DNA of 64,000 bases. Source: an uncultured Bacteroides sp. (GTDB lineage: Bacteria > Bacteroidota > Bacteroidia > Bacteroidales > Bacteroidaceae). The notes beneath the pieces are model-generated. The model searched no databases. It saw nothing but the letters and a program-made list of their open reading frames with translations, and was not told the origin of the DNA. Each line of letters starts with the position of its first letter. Within the stretch, counting starts at the first letter, position 1. Where the stretch lies: positions 1-64,000 of the forward strand of contig NZ_CABUHK010000020.1 of the NCBI RefSeq assembly GCF_902491285.1. The letters run 5' to 3'. A program made the position numbers and the translations under genes. Below, one piece after another: positions 52,175-60,838 of this stretch.

Positions 52175-54178
52175 TTATTTTACGGGTATGAACAGTACAG
52201 CGTCGGCAATGACCGTCCCGCTTGTATCTCCGGTGGATATTTCTACATAGGGCATGGGGCTTTTCTGAAAATCGTATGTCCCCAGTTCCACCCATTCTCC
52301 TGTAGTCTGTCCTTCTATTCTCACGCTGTCTTTATGTATGACTTTTGTCCAACTATCGGTTCCGTCCGAGATGGAATATGTGATAGCGGGTGATATGTCT
52401 TTTCTCATGTGATAATAAGTATAGACTTTGTATTTTCCTTTATGTTCCATATGTGGGGTGAAACGGATGGGCGAACCGTTGCGGACTTTGGATTTCAGGA
52501 AAGTGGGACCATATCCTCCCTGCTTTTTAATAATCTCCCAATCATTATTGACGGATAAGTCCAGTTCGCTGTCGTCTATCAGTATCTCGGAAAAACTACC
52601 GTCCAACAGAGGATTTTCGTGTAGCAATGCCTGTACTTTCTTTATATCGACGGTCTGTACGCTTCCTGTGTTTATGGCTTCTGCTGCGGCGATTGCGGCA
52701 GACTGTGCCAATACCATAAATACCGGCTCCATACGGATGGAACCGTAGGCGATATGACTGGCAGAGAGACAAACGGGAACGAGCAAGTTCTTACATTCTT
52801 CTTCCTTGGGGATGATGGAACGATAGGATATGGGGTAGGGGAGTCCGCCGCCGATTTCTACATTTCCCTCATTTTTTACCATGTATTTCCCGTCTTTTTT
52901 TATGAGTATCCGTTGGCAGTTGTGTGAGTCCATGGTATATGCAGCCATGCCGATACCATCGGTGACCGTTTCCCGTCCTTCGCAATGTGCTTGCGTCATT
53001 ACATAATCCCCTGTCATCCTGCGGCTTTCTCTGATATATAGTTGGGGCGACCAATGGTTGTCCTCTGTATATTCGTCTTTGGGGTAGCCCCATGCTTGTA
53101 TTTCATCTCTTAATTCTTGCGGAACCCTGGGGTTGGTCTTGTAGAAATAAAGTAATCCCTGGGTATAGTCTTTATGTGCTTGAATGATTTCCGCCCTTTC
53201 TTCGTAAGATGCTTCCGGATAGTTATGGTTCATTCCAATCATATCAGTAGAAAATCCTCCCCGGTTATTTATATCCGTCTTATTGTTTGGCATCCGGCTC
53301 CAGATAAAATAATGGTTTAGTTTTCTTTTATCGGGTTGGGCGTCAAACAGGCGTAGCAGCAACTCATACTTGGTGGAGTCATAATTTTCCGGTCGGGTGA
53401 TTCCTATTTTGTTGGCCGGATTATCGGTGAGGCAAATACGGTAATTATAGGCTTGCACTAACTTGTCGCCCGTACCGTCCGATGAGAGTGCGGCAGGACT
53501 GATTCCCCATAATAATCCGCTCGTGGAATCACCCTTTATCTTGTAGGGGTCTATTCCGTCCGGGAACTGGTGGCCTTTCATCAGTTGGACACCATTGTAA
53601 GTTTCATTATATAGCTTGTTATCTTCCCGCCCTATCGTATAGGAAACTCCTGCTTTAGCCATCAGGTCACCCTCATAAGTACAGTCGATGAATACTTTGG
53701 CGGCTATGGATTTGCCGGGTTTTGTTCTGTCGGAACTTTCAAGGGTGATATTTTTTATATATCCGTTGGCAAGTTGGGCGTCTGTGATTCTGTATTTGTA
53801 TAAAACCTCGACGCTTGCCCGCTTAATGTAGTCATTAAAGATGCTGTCCGCTACTTTGGGTTCGAATATCCATTGTTCCAGTTTACCGTAATGAGTGCCC
53901 AAACGGCGGTAAAAGTCTTTTGATAATCCGGTCACTACTTGTTTGTTTCCTATATCGGTGAAACCAAGCCCGCCGGAAGTCAGTCCGCCGAGGCGGTTTT
54001 GCGGTTCGATAAGCAATACCTTCTTACCCAACATCTTGGCAGAGTATGCTGCTATTACTCCGGCGGAAGTACCGCCATAGATACATATATCGTACTCTTC
54101 TTCCGGGTTGCTTTTACAACTGAACAGAAAAGTAAGAACGGTCAATAATAGAATCAGTTTTTTCATATCCGGTTTCAT
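52175..54178 (-). CDS. FAD-dependent oxidoreductase lipoprotein (FAD_oxidored family)
   Basis: 667 residues with lipobox Cys21 (LFSC). Nucleotide-binding GGTSAG (35-40) then VLLIEPQNRLGGLTSGGLGFTD fits the FAD_oxidored (PF12831) family; FIDCTYEGDLMAKAGV and RIEPVF-type segments are typical. About 540-667 form a golvesin/xanthan-lyase-like beta domain (KGKYKVYTYYHMRKDI). The flavin must be loaded outside the cytoplasm. The start ATG overlaps the GH3 stop as ATGA (54175-54178). It is likely to oxidise a sugar of the PUL's glycan. Substrate unknown. Confidence 0.85.
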   Translation of the reverse strand: MKPDMKKLILLLTVLTFLFSCKSNPEEEYDICIYGGTSAGVIAAYSAKMLGKKVLLIEPQNRLGGLTSGGLGFTDIGNKQVVTGLSKDFYRRLGTHYGKLEQWIFEPKVADSIFNDYIKRASVEVLYKYRITDAQLANGYIKNITLESSDRTKPGKSIAAKVFIDCTYEGDLMAKAGVSYTIGREDNKLYNETYNGVQLMKGHQFPDGIDPYKIKGDSTSGLLWGISPAALSSDGTGDKLVQAYNYRICLTDNPANKIGITRPENYDSTKYELLLRLFDAQPDKRKLNHYFIWSRMPNNKTDINNRGGFSTDMIGMNHNYPEASYEERAEIIQAHKDYTQGLLYFYKTNPRVPQELRDEIQAWGYPKDEYTEDNHWSPQLYIRESRRMTGDYVMTQAHCEGRETVTDGIGMAAYTMDSHNCQRILIKKDGKYMVKNEGNVEIGGGLPYPISYRSIIPKEEECKNLLVPVCLSASHIAYGSIRMEPVFMVLAQSAAIAAAEAINTGSVQTVDIKKVQALLHENPLLDGSFSEILIDDSELDLSVNNDWEIIKKQGGYGPTFLKSKVRNGSPIRFTPHMEHKGKYKVYTYYHMRKDISPAITYSISDGTDSWTKVIHKDSVRIEGQTTGEWVELGTYDFQKSPMPYVEISTGDTSGTVIADAVLFIPVK

Positions 54179-56490
54179 TTTACGTTAAACTTAACTTTTT
54201 GTAGGTCTTTGTCCAAAGAACTGCCGCCCACCATGACGGTGAACGTGCCCGGTTCCAGTACATATTCAGCTTTGTGATTGTAATAGGACAAGTCTTCTTT
54301 GTTTAAGTGGAATGTTACCACTTTGCTTTCTCCCTTTTCCAGAAGAATACGTTGAAAACGTTTCAGTTCTTTCACCGGTCGGGTGGTGTTACTGTAATCA
54401 TCCCGAATATAAAGTTGGACGATTTCTTCCCCTTGCCTTTCTCCTGTGTTGCTGACATTCACTGTAACTTCTATTTCTTCGTTGGCATTATAATCCGTCT
54501 TGTTTGCTTTAAGCTGGCCGTATTTGAAAGAAGTATAACTTAGACCATACCCGAAAGGATAAAGCGGTGTTTTATCCCCGTCGATATAAGGATGTAGAAA
54601 TTGGGACGGTTTGTGATTATATACCGTTGAAATCTGACCTACATGCCGTGGGATGGTAATTGGTAACTTCCCGCTGGGATTAACTTTGCCGAAGAGGATT
54701 TCCGCAATTGCCTTTCCTCCCATTGACCCCGGTTCCCAGGCTTCGATAATAGCCGGGATATTTTCAGCAATCCATCCGGTGGCAAGGGGGCGTCCGTTTA
54801 CCAGGATGACAATAGTAGGGACTCCTGTCTTGTAAATGGATTCCACAAGATAGTCCTGTTTCCCCCAAAGGGTGATGTCCATACGGTCCCTGTTTTCTCC
54901 GCATGTTTTCTCTTTCCAATGCTGCCGGAAAGAATCTTCACCGACTACAACGATTGCCAAATCCGAAGACTTTGCTGTTTGTACAGCTTCTTCTATTTTG
55001 GCACTGTCCAATGCTCTCAGATTCCAGCCGACATCTACATAATTTATCTGTGTGCCGGATGCTTCCTCTTTTATGCCTTTCAGTATGGTTGAGACATTCT
55101 TCTCCGGTTGTTCAAATACCCAGTCGCCCATGATTGACTGGTTGTTGGCGTTAGGGCCTGTCACGAGTATCTTTTTGAACTTCCGGGCGTCAATGGGGAG
55201 CAGGGCCTCATTTTTCAAAAGGACGATGGAACGCCGGGCGATTTCGAGTGCCGTCTGCTGATGTTCTTTGCTGAAAACCGTTTTCTTTATGCCGGCTTCC
55301 GTAACATACCGGTTCTCGAATAATCCTAACCGGAACTTGGCTTCCAGTATCTTGGCGCATGCTTTATTAATTCTTTCTTCCGTCAGTCTTCCTTCTTTTA
55401 TAAGTTTCAGGATGGCATCGGAAAAAACAGGACCATGCATATGCATGTCTACTCCGCCATCTACGGATAGGAAGAATGCGTCGGTTGTATTTTCGGCTAT
55501 CCGGTGGCGTGTGCTGATTGCTTCCATATCCATCCAGTCGCTAACAATGAACCCGTCGAATCCGTATTCATTGCGCATGATGTCGGTCATTAACCATTTG
55601 TTTGCATGGCACGGGACTCCATTTAATTCGTTGTGTGCCGGCATAAGGGTAAAAGGTTTGGCTTCTTGTATGGCTGCTTTGAATGGGGGCAAAAAGAAGT
55701 TTCTCAGTTTGCCTTCACTCAATTCTACCGGACCGGCATTGGTTCCGTTATTGGCTATTCCCCCTGCGATGAGATGCTTGGCACAAGCCAATACGGTATT
55801 TAATCCTGTAAGATTGTCTGTTTGCAGACCTTTGATAGATGCTACTCCCATGCGGGATACCAGATACGGGTCTTCGCCGAATGTTTCTCCGACCCTTCCC
55901 CAACGGGCATCGCAAGCAATTTCTATGTTGGGAGTGAAAGCCCAATGAGAACCTGTTGCACGCATTTCGAGAGCTGTCTGCCTGCTTGCCTGTTCTATTA
56001 AATCAGGCGCAAATGTGGAAGCCATTCCTATGGGAGACGGGTAAATGGTAGAACCACTGACAAGCCCGTTTCCATGTATGGCATCAATCCCTATCAGCAA
56101 GGGAATCTTCAAGCGGCTTTTCTCCGCCAGTTTTTGCAGATGATTGGCTTCCGCCGGAGTCAGGACATGAAGGAATGAACCGATTTCGCCCTGTGTGACC
56201 ATCCGTTCTACTCCTGTGGAGTGCAATCCTTTATAGAATCCTCTGGCATGACCGTTCAGTAATTCTTCTTCTGTGATATTCTTTTCCGCGTCGCGCATAT
56301 GTTCCAGCCCTACATACTGGCACATTTGGGCAATCTTTTCTTTCAGGGTCATCAAGGACATCAAATTTTCAACTCTCGTCCGGACTGGCTGGGAAGAATC
56401 AAGATAGAGCGGTCGTTCAGGTATGTCATTAGTTCCGAATGCTAAGGGCTGAAAAGCAATTAACAGGATGGATAATAATTTTATTTTCAT
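54175..56490 (-). CDS. GH3 beta-glycosidase (first of two)
   Basis: 771 residues with a signal peptide (AFG-TN, about 19). GH3 hallmarks: ACDARWGRVGETFGEDPYLVSRMG, CAKHLIAGG and nucleophile Asp318 (FIVSDWMDM). The C-terminal fibronectin-III domain is present (VNVSNTGERQGEEIVQLYIRDD). It differs clearly from the second GH3 of the operon: the nucleophile loop reads DWMDMEAIST and there is an insertion near 60-95. So the two probably prefer different linkages or aglycones. Its stop overlaps the next gene. Confidence 0.92.
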   Translation of the reverse strand: MKIKLLSILLIAFQPLAFGTNDIPERPLYLDSSQPVRTRVENLMSLMTLKEKIAQMCQYVGLEHMRDAEKNITEEELLNGHARGFYKGLHSTGVERMVTQGEIGSFLHVLTPAEANHLQKLAEKSRLKIPLLIGIDAIHGNGLVSGSTIYPSPIGMASTFAPDLIEQASRQTALEMRATGSHWAFTPNIEIACDARWGRVGETFGEDPYLVSRMGVASIKGLQTDNLTGLNTVLACAKHLIAGGIANNGTNAGPVELSEGKLRNFFLPPFKAAIQEAKPFTLMPAHNELNGVPCHANKWLMTDIMRNEYGFDGFIVSDWMDMEAISTRHRIAENTTDAFFLSVDGGVDMHMHGPVFSDAILKLIKEGRLTEERINKACAKILEAKFRLGLFENRYVTEAGIKKTVFSKEHQQTALEIARRSIVLLKNEALLPIDARKFKKILVTGPNANNQSIMGDWVFEQPEKNVSTILKGIKEEASGTQINYVDVGWNLRALDSAKIEEAVQTAKSSDLAIVVVGEDSFRQHWKEKTCGENRDRMDITLWGKQDYLVESIYKTGVPTIVILVNGRPLATGWIAENIPAIIEAWEPGSMGGKAIAEILFGKVNPSGKLPITIPRHVGQISTVYNHKPSQFLHPYIDGDKTPLYPFGYGLSYTSFKYGQLKANKTDYNANEEIEVTVNVSNTGERQGEEIVQLYIRDDYSNTTRPVKELKRFQRILLEKGESKVVTFHLNKEDLSYYNHKAEYVLEPGTFTVMVGGSSLDKDLQKVKFNVK

Positions 56491-56515
56491 TGTTTTATAG
56501 ATAATAATTTCTAAT

Positions 56516-56546
56516 CCGCCCCTATTTTTGTCATAAATAAGGGCGG
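56516..56546 (-). repeat. Intra-operon hairpin between the glycan-binding and GH3 genes
   Basis: CCGCCCCTATTT (56516-56527) pairs with AAATAAGGGCGG (56535-56546) with one mismatch. Following it on the minus strand there is only a weak T-rich stretch. It may tune or stabilise the downstream message, or act as a partial terminator. Confidence 0.6.
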
Positions 56547-56575
56547 TTAAGAATTAATTTATTTTGAGAACCGGG

Positions 56576-57790
56576 TTATTTTTCCACTTTCATGTCGATG
56601 GTGACATTTCCTTTCGAACTGCCGCTGGCAAATGACCTGACAATCATAATACCATATTTGTCGGCAACAGTTTTGAATCCGACAATAGAGCCTACTCCCA
56701 GTTTGTTTGTCAGCTTCTCTACTTCTGCTTCGGATGAATTGGTGTAGAGATTCTGAATCATTTCAGCAGAATTAATTGCTAAGAATTCGTCCGGTGTTAT
56801 TTGGATATTTTTCAGTTTTGTACTGTTACGATGTTCCCAAGTTGTTATTGCATCCGGTGCTTTGAAAATAGCTTCGATACTTGCGTCAGACGGAGATACG
56901 AAATAATAGCCGTATGAACTGTTGCTGTAGAATAGGGTAATGTCGATATTAGCAGACTTGGCAGCAGCTCCCTCTCGTACATAAATTTCTCCGTTCGTAG
57001 TATTCAGGAAAGGTCCTGCATCTGTACTGGTTTGTGCTCCGATTTTAAGTGTGTAGAATTCATTTATGTCCAGTTCCACCGCTCTCGTTACCTCTACGCT
57101 GTATTCGCTTCTTACGATACCGCCGTTGGCATCCATCACTTCAAATGTGAATGACAGGGTTTGTCCGGCGTTCAAGTCGGTAGTTGTGTATGAGAATACA
57201 TAGGTATCGCTGTTGGGATTCTCAAATGTCTCTTTGGCTAAATCTGTAATTTCTAAACCTTCGAGGTATGTTTTTATACTTCTTAATGTTGTTGCGGAAG
57301 TAATCTCAATGTCGAACGCTACCACTTCTCCCGCAGTGACCGTTTCCGGTGCGGTATCAGGAATCCTTATTTCAATTTCCGGTTTGGCTGCTTGGATGTA
57401 AACAGCATATTCGGTAGTGGATTTCTTTTCTTCATTGTCAGTTGCCAGTATAACAAAGTTCAGTGTTTTACCCACTTCCTCTGATTTTATGGTGTATGAT
57501 ACGCTGTATGAACCTTTATCCGTATTTTCCGGATATTCTTTGGCACTTCCGGGGATTTCTTGTGAGTCGAGCATGGTGACGACTCTTTTAATACCGGCTG
57601 TGCCCGCCATCTCAACAGAAAAACTGAGTTCTGTTCCTGGATAGGCAATGACTGGTTCGTTTCCGACTTTCGTGAATTTGATAGTCGGTTTCGGGTTCTG
57701 TTGTATGTTTTCGTCGTCACTGTCACATGCAATGAAGAAGATAGCTGTGAGACACAACAAAATGCCTAATTTATATTTTAATAGTTTCAT
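56576..57790 (-). CDS. Surface glycan-binding lipoprotein (SGBP, Ig-like repeats)
   Basis: 404 residues, start 57790, lipobox Cys22 (FIAC) followed by an acidic SDDEN linker that promotes surface display. Two Ig-like beta repeats (about 30-125 with YPGTELSFSVEMAGTAGI, and 130-235 with TAGEVVAFDIEITSATTL), then a C-terminal domain of unknown type (about 240-404). The position between GH genes in a SusCD operon and the repeat layout fit the SusE/SGBP role of glycan capture at the cell surface. No enzyme motif. Confidence 0.78.
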   Translation of the reverse strand: MKLLKYKLGILLCLTAIFFIACDSDDENIQQNPKPTIKFTKVGNEPVIAYPGTELSFSVEMAGTAGIKRVVTMLDSQEIPGSAKEYPENTDKGSYSVSYTIKSEEVGKTLNFVILATDNEEKKSTTEYAVYIQAAKPEIEIRIPDTAPETVTAGEVVAFDIEITSATTLRSIKTYLEGLEITDLAKETFENPNSDTYVFSYTTTDLNAGQTLSFTFEVMDANGGIVRSEYSVEVTRAVELDINEFYTLKIGAQTSTDAGPFLNTTNGEIYVREGAAAKSANIDITLFYSNSSYGYYFVSPSDASIEAIFKAPDAITTWEHRNSTKLKNIQITPDEFLAINSAEMIQNLYTNSSEAEVEKLTNKLGVGSIVGFKTVADKYGIMIVRSFASGSSKGNVTIDMKVEK

Positions 57791-57803
57791 AGTCGATAAT
57801 TTT

Positions 57804-59159
57804 TTATTGAACAGAAAATGGAATAACCGCACTTGCTACTTTCTTGTTTTTCACATCGCGCACAAAGACTATCAGACGATAATTGCCGACTGTTGAGGGA
57901 GCCTTGAATGTAATATCCTTTTTGGTATTATCATCTATTAATCCGGTGATACCATCCGGCAGGCTACCGTCTGAAGAAGCTGTTTTTTCTTTCATAATCA
58001 TCCAGTCGTAGGTCAGCGCATCCCCATCCGGGTCGGTGGCTGTGACTTTAGCTTCGTTGGATGAGTTCGGGCTGACAATAATAGCGTCTTCCGCTTTCTT
58101 GCCATTCATCAGCATATCATTACGGGTTGCTATTACCGGAGCCCGGTTCTTCGGATAACTTCCTGTCCATGCATATTGCATGGCATCGACTGCCGGGAAG
58201 GTATATCCTTTCTTGTCAAACAGCCCGTACCAGGTCAGTACTTCCCCGTGAGTCTGGTATCCCCATAAGAATACAAATGAACCTATACAACCGTTGTCCT
58301 TATTGGCAGCAATATTCTCCTGATAGGCTTTCAGATAGTCAGCTTCTTTTTCACTGCTTGTCTGTTCTACCAAGCCACCCCACGGCAGCACTCTTTCGGG
58401 TTCTGGATTCATTTGCCACGTACCGCGAGGTCCGAACTCCGTAATCATATACGGTTTGGTCCAGCCTGCGGACTGAAGATTACCCAATACTCCCGGTAGG
58501 TTAGGCGCATACGTATTGACCGAAAGAATATCTATATGAGGAGCCTTTTCTATAATATTCTTGATATGGTTCACATTAGAGGATGCCAATGTCGTTGTAG
58601 TAGGATGATTAGGGTCGGTTTCATGAATCATCTTGGCTATATCATTGATGGCATCCCATAGTTTGAGATTGGTGTAGCTTGCTTCCGCTTCATTTCCTAT
58701 CGACCAGACCAAAAGCGCCGGATGGTCTTTGAAGCGTTCGACTGTTGCTTTCATTTCATCAAACTGGGCTTTCACTGCTGCTGTGTTGTTGTAATCGAAA
58801 CCGTCGGTTTCTCTTTTTACGTAAAGCCCGAAATTGACATAAAGTCCTTTTTCCTGAGCGGCATCCAGAATGGCTTTACTTTTGTCGGACACTCCGTATG
58901 TCCTGACAACATTAGCTCCGAAGTCGGCTGCTTCAGCATAGAAGTTATTACATGCAGCTCCTTTGATATATAATTCTTGTCCGTCTACAAGCAATTTCCA
59001 TTTTCCGTCTACTTTGGATGTCTCAACTTTAACGGGGGGAACAATCGGTTTTTCTTCAAAAGAACCTTTGGGAATTGTATAGTTGTCGTTGTCTGAACAC
59101 GAAGCGTTCAGGACAGCGGCAAGCACAAAGAATGAGGTAAATAGGTATTTTAGTTTCAT
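57804..59159 (-). CDS. GH-A clan (GH2-type TIM barrel) glycosidase lipoprotein
   Basis: 452 residues with lipobox Cys21 (NASC). An alpha/beta barrel carries GLYVNFGLYVKRE, the acid/base Glu157 in LLVWSIGNEAEAS and the nucleophile Glu241 in PYMITEFGPRG, then GSFVFLWGYQTHGEVLTWYGLF. The N-terminal sugar-binding and Ig domains of classic GH2 are missing. The C-terminal 110 residues form an Ig/PKD-like domain (KVTATDPDGDALTYDWMI). The barrel also resembles transglycosidase-type beta-1,3-glucan enzymes, so it may be a novel-specificity glucanase. Lipid-anchored, probably at the surface. Confidence 0.82.
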   Translation of the reverse strand: MKLKYLFTSFFVLAAVLNASCSDNDNYTIPKGSFEEKPIVPPVKVETSKVDGKWKLLVDGQELYIKGAACNNFYAEAADFGANVVRTYGVSDKSKAILDAAQEKGLYVNFGLYVKRETDGFDYNNTAAVKAQFDEMKATVERFKDHPALLVWSIGNEAEASYTNLKLWDAINDIAKMIHETDPNHPTTTTLASSNVNHIKNIIEKAPHIDILSVNTYAPNLPGVLGNLQSAGWTKPYMITEFGPRGTWQMNPEPERVLPWGGLVEQTSSEKEADYLKAYQENIAANKDNGCIGSFVFLWGYQTHGEVLTWYGLFDKKGYTFPAVDAMQYAWTGSYPKNRAPVIATRNDMLMNGKKAEDAIIVSPNSSNEAKVTATDPDGDALTYDWMIMKEKTASSDGSLPDGITGLIDDNTKKDITFKAPSTVGNYRLIVFVRDVKNKKVASAVIPFSVQ

Positions 59160-59163
59160 AACT

Positions 59164-60810
59164 TTATTTTTTAGTGGGTACTGATAATAATTGTCCATCT
59201 TGCAGTAATTTATACTTCAATACATCATAAGATATTTTCTGAACAGGTAAATCCGAATCTATCGCCAGAGCGGCGGCAGTGGCTGCCGATTGTCCTAATA
59301 TCATATATACCGGTTCCATCCTGATTGTACTATAAGCAACATGCGAAGATGACAAACATACGGTTGCCAATAGGTTGGCACATTCTTCCTCTTTGGGAGT
59401 CAGTGAGTAATAGCTGATGGGGTAGGGAATGGTAGGGGCAAATATAGTTCCCTCGTTTCTTAACTTTCCCTCTTGGTCGATGACACGGGATACATAATGG
59501 CAGTCAAGGGCATAAGAACCCAGTCCCACCGAATGTTCGGCTGGTGTACGGTCTGTTTTGCGTACATTCTTTTCTGTCATCACAAATCTTCCGATCATCC
59601 TGCGGGCTTCCCGCACGTATATTTGATAAGGGAAATTCCGGGTGTCGGTGAATTCGTCTTTAGGCAATCCCCAATCCAGCATCTCCTTGCGGATATGTTC
59701 CGGTACACGCTTGTCATGTCCCAGAAACCATAACATGCCCAACGCATAATCTTTATGCAACTGCTCTATTTCCTGCCTGGTCTTATAGTCGGCTTCTGCA
59801 TAGTCGTAGCTTGCTCCGAAGAAGTCCAGATGGTTGGTATCCGTTTTCTTGTTAGGCATAGGAGTCAATGTTATAATTTGCTGGAGTTTTGTTTCCGGTT
59901 CCAGTTTCAGCATACGTACATATATCTCATACCATAACGAATTATAGTTTTTCGGCTTTTGGATGGATATACGGTTGTCGGGGTCGTTTGTCAGAGTCAT
60001 TCTGTAACAATAGGCTTGCACGCGTTTGTCCGCATCTCCTTGTTTGCCCCATTCCTGGGTTGCCACGTAGGGTAAAGTGCCAGATTTTGCGTTCCCTTCT
60101 TTGATGTAGGGGCTTATTGGGGTCAGGTCTTTCCCTTGGTCATAATTAATGCGGATGCCGTTATAGGTTTCCCCGTATTGCAGGTTCGATTCGCGTCCTA
60201 CTGTATAGGATATTCCTGCACGTGCCAGAAGATCACCTTCGTAGGAAGCGTCTATAAATATTTTGGCCTCAATTACCTTTCCATTCTCCAGTTGGATGCT
60301 CCGGATTATATTCTCTTCTTTCCGGACGTTCTTATCCAGGTCGAGCCGGTGGTTGAAAAGAATTTCTACTCCTGCCGTCTTCAGCATATCCCGCATAATT
60401 CGTTCGGCTACTGAGGATTCATAGACCCATTGTATCTGCCTTTCATCATTTTTTCCTCTATATGTGCGCTTTAATGTCGAAACCATGAATGATTCCCTGT
60501 CCTGATTGCGCCATACTTCGGGTTGCAGGTAGTAGTTGTATATTTTGTTGTAGAATTCTTTTGTTATACCACCTATCAGGTCATTACGGTTCATGTCGGT
60601 AGCGGTCAGTCCTGACGTGACAAGACCGCCTACATGGTCGTTTTTCGATATAAGCACTACTTTCTTACCCATACGTGCGCCTTGTATTGCAGCAATTACT
60701 CCGGAAGCTGACTCTCCATATATACAAATGTCATATTGTGGAGTATTGGCAAACAAGCCTGTAACGAAAGAACAGAACAGTAGTGTTAATATGGTAATTT
60801 TCTTTCTCAT
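59164..60810 (-). CDS. Exported FAD-dependent oxidoreductase (FAD_oxidored family)
   Basis: 548 residues with a Sec signal cleaved near 21 (LFA-NT), no lipobox. Nucleotide-binding YGESASG (31-37) and VVLISKNDHVGGLVTSGLTATD, FIDASYEGDLLARAGISYTVG and the C-terminal TIRMEPVYMILGQSAATAAALA match PF12831. It lacks the C-terminal beta domain of the second copy in this operon. Soluble in the periplasm. It follows SusD after 28 nt and precedes the GH-A gene after 4 nt, so it is a core member of the locus. Electron acceptor and substrate unknown. Confidence 0.85.
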   Translation of the reverse strand: MRKKITILTLLFCSFVTGLFANTPQYDICIYGESASGVIAAIQGARMGKKVVLISKNDHVGGLVTSGLTATDMNRNDLIGGITKEFYNKIYNYYLQPEVWRNQDRESFMVSTLKRTYRGKNDERQIQWVYESSVAERIMRDMLKTAGVEILFNHRLDLDKNVRKEENIIRSIQLENGKVIEAKIFIDASYEGDLLARAGISYTVGRESNLQYGETYNGIRINYDQGKDLTPISPYIKEGNAKSGTLPYVATQEWGKQGDADKRVQAYCYRMTLTNDPDNRISIQKPKNYNSLWYEIYVRMLKLEPETKLQQIITLTPMPNKKTDTNHLDFFGASYDYAEADYKTRQEIEQLHKDYALGMLWFLGHDKRVPEHIRKEMLDWGLPKDEFTDTRNFPYQIYVREARRMIGRFVMTEKNVRKTDRTPAEHSVGLGSYALDCHYVSRVIDQEGKLRNEGTIFAPTIPYPISYYSLTPKEEECANLLATVCLSSSHVAYSTIRMEPVYMILGQSAATAAALAIDSDLPVQKISYDVLKYKLLQDGQLLSVPTKK

Positions 60811-60838
60811 CTTAATTATATGTATGTTGTTTCAGTGA

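Noticed and set aside
55268-55948. 226-residue plus-strand frame inside the first GH3 gene
   Set aside because: Antisense to the catalytic GH3 domain; the composition is not protein-like.
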